NCBI GenBank assembly: GCA_015522345.1
Contig: WAML01000041.1
Span: forward strand, 1-5,729
Length of the DNA: 5,729 nucleotides
DNA from: Desulfurococcales archaeon
GTDB lineage: Archaea > Thermoproteota > Thermoprotei_A > Sulfolobales > Desulfurococcaceae
Direction: 5' to 3'
Part shown: positions 4,897 to 5,729 of the stretch, piece by piece
Position numbering within the stretch: position 1 is the first letter of the stretch
Layout of the letters: every line of letters starts with the position of its first letter
Position numbers and translations under genes: made by a program
Notes under the pieces: model-generated
Seen by the model: the letters and a program-made list of their open reading frames with translations, nothing else
Told to the model about the DNA's origin: nothing
The model's database searches: none

Positions 4897-5679
4897 ATGA
4901 TAGACTTGAAAGGATATCGTGTACTTGTAACAGCTTCTACTAGAGGCATAGGATATGGCATTGCAAAAGTTCTTTTAGAGAATGGAGCTTCTGTAGTAAT
5001 AAATGGTCGTTCAATAGAAACTGTTACAAGAGCTCTATCTAGGCTTAAGGAATTAGGTAATGTATATGGTGTAAAAGCCGATCTTACTAGACAAGAAGAT
5101 GTAGAGAAACTAGTAGAAGAATCCATTAAATTCTTGGGAGGACTAGATGCAGTAGTTTACGTAACAGGTCCTCCAAAACCTGGATTCTTTAATGAATTAA
5201 GTCTTAATGACTGGGATTATGGAGTGAGATTGCTTATACTAAGTGCTATATGGTTAACATATTATACACTACCTCATCTACGTAGATCAAGAAATCCCTC
5301 AATAACGTTTTTGACAAGCGTAGCTGTAAAAGAACCTATACCTAATATAGCATTATCTAATACATTAAGAATAGCTGTTCAAGGACTCGCTAAAACACTA
5401 AGTAGAGAACTAGGCAGTATAGGTATAAGAGTTAACACTGTACTCCCAGGATACATTATGACTGATAGAGTACGCCAACTCATCAAAGATAAAGCTAGGA
5501 GAACTGGTAAATCTGAAGAAGAAGTATTAAATGATATAGTATCGGAAATCCCGTTAAAGAGGATTGGGGAACCTGAAGAAGTAGGTTACTTAGTTGCATT
5601 CCTTATAAGTGATTACGCTAAATACATTAATGGAGCATCGATACCTATAGATGGAGGCTTACTTAGATCGGTATTCTAG
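4897..5679 (+). CDS. Atypical SDR-family protein lacking the Tyr-x-x-x-Lys pair
   Basis: This 260-aa protein has the short-chain dehydrogenase/reductase Rossmann fold and the family's normal length. The cofactor-binding start reads VTASTRGIG (11-19), with alanine for the first glycine. ADL (61-63) binds the adenine side, and VYVTGPPKPG (87-96) replaces NNAG. The motifs IRVNTVLPGYIMTD (177-190) and GASIPIDGG (246-254) are typical. The catalytic serine is present (S141 in FLTSVAVKEP). The usual Tyr and Lys are replaced by S154 and R158 in ALSNTLRIAVQGLAK, and the usual Asn by L113. This matches the FabG-like subgroup of SDRs known for imperfect NAD and catalytic motifs, so the changes are family-wide rather than decay. 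It is usually labelled 3-oxoacyl-ACP reductase, a name that cannot be trusted here. It is divergent from the symporter operon and may share regulation. It may bind a nucleotide cofactor without normal SDR chemistry (inference). Confidence 0.88.
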   Translation: MIDLKGYRVLVTASTRGIGYGIAKVLLENGASVVINGRSIETVTRALSRLKELGNVYGVKADLTRQEDVEKLVEESIKFLGGLDAVVYVTGPPKPGFFNELSLNDWDYGVRLLILSAIWLTYYTLPHLRRSRNPSITFLTSVAVKEPIPNIALSNTLRIAVQGLAKTLSRELGSIGIRVNTVLPGYIMTDRVRQLIKDKARRTGKSEEEVLNDIVSEIPLKRIGEPEEVGYLVAFLISDYAKYINGASIPIDGGLLRSVF

Positions 5680-5729
5680 TAGAATGTATGTATCCTTAGG
5701 AAATACTTCATTATTTAGTAAATTCATAA
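5680..5729. other. Short right-edge stretch without a recognised feature
   Basis: The 50 bases after the SDR stop are A+T-rich and hold no clear T-run terminator, stem-loop or gene start on either strand. Confidence 0.5.

Noticed and set aside
4842..5126. Minus-strand frame of 94 codons opposite the SDR start
   Set aside because: It is rich in Ser/Thr/Pro as expected for an antisense shadow, and it would cover the SDR promoter and SD motif.

Overview
The window looks like a piece of a chromosome from a hyperthermophilic archaeon, most likely a crenarchaeon of the Desulfurococcales type (inference). It is strongly A+T-rich. Arginine is mostly AGA/AGG and isoleucine mostly ATA. Shine-Dalgarno (SD) motifs are of the archaeal GGTGAT/GGAGG type, promoters are TATA-like, genes are tightly packed or overlapping, and the proteins belong to archaeal families (Tan1-like THUMP, TtuA/NcsA-like thiolase, SAMP/MoaD-like proteins). 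Eight protein genes are supported. No rRNA, tRNA, CRISPR array or mobile element is visible.

Left block, about 103-2414, all on the minus strand and read right to left. A 67-aa ubiquitin-like sulfur carrier with a C-terminal Gly-Gly overlaps the start of a TtuA/NcsA-type tRNA 2-thiolation enzyme that has every expected cysteine. After a 120-base gap come an unrecognised 85-aa protein, a second Gly-Gly-tailed MoaD/SAMP-like protein of 90 aa, and a stand-alone THUMP protein of the Tan1 type (tRNA cytidine acetylation adaptor). Together they look like a tRNA-modification and sulfur-carrier module. The E1-like activating enzyme that would adenylate the two carriers is not in the window.

Middle, about 2415-3096. 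A short divergent region with a self-complementary TATA sequence separates this module from a plus-strand HD-domain phosphohydrolase of the YfbR/HDDC2 type. That gene's stop codon lies two bases from the stop of the next gene, which is convergent.

Right block, about 3099-5679. A small two-helix membrane protein gene overlaps by 11 bases the gene for a sodium:solute symporter (SSS family), both on the minus strand. An A+T-rich divergent region with two strong palindromes separates them from a plus-strand SDR-like protein. This protein keeps the fold and the serine but has lost the usual Tyr-x-x-x-Lys catalytic pair. One palindrome sits where transcription of the SDR gene should begin, so it is a good operator candidate.

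Most of the window is ordinary archaeal gene content. The points most worth a second look are the pairing of two Gly-Gly carriers with two tRNA-modification proteins, the doubling of the Gly-Gly codons as translation signals, the unknown 85-aa protein, the atypical SDR, and the palindromes in the divergent promoter region.
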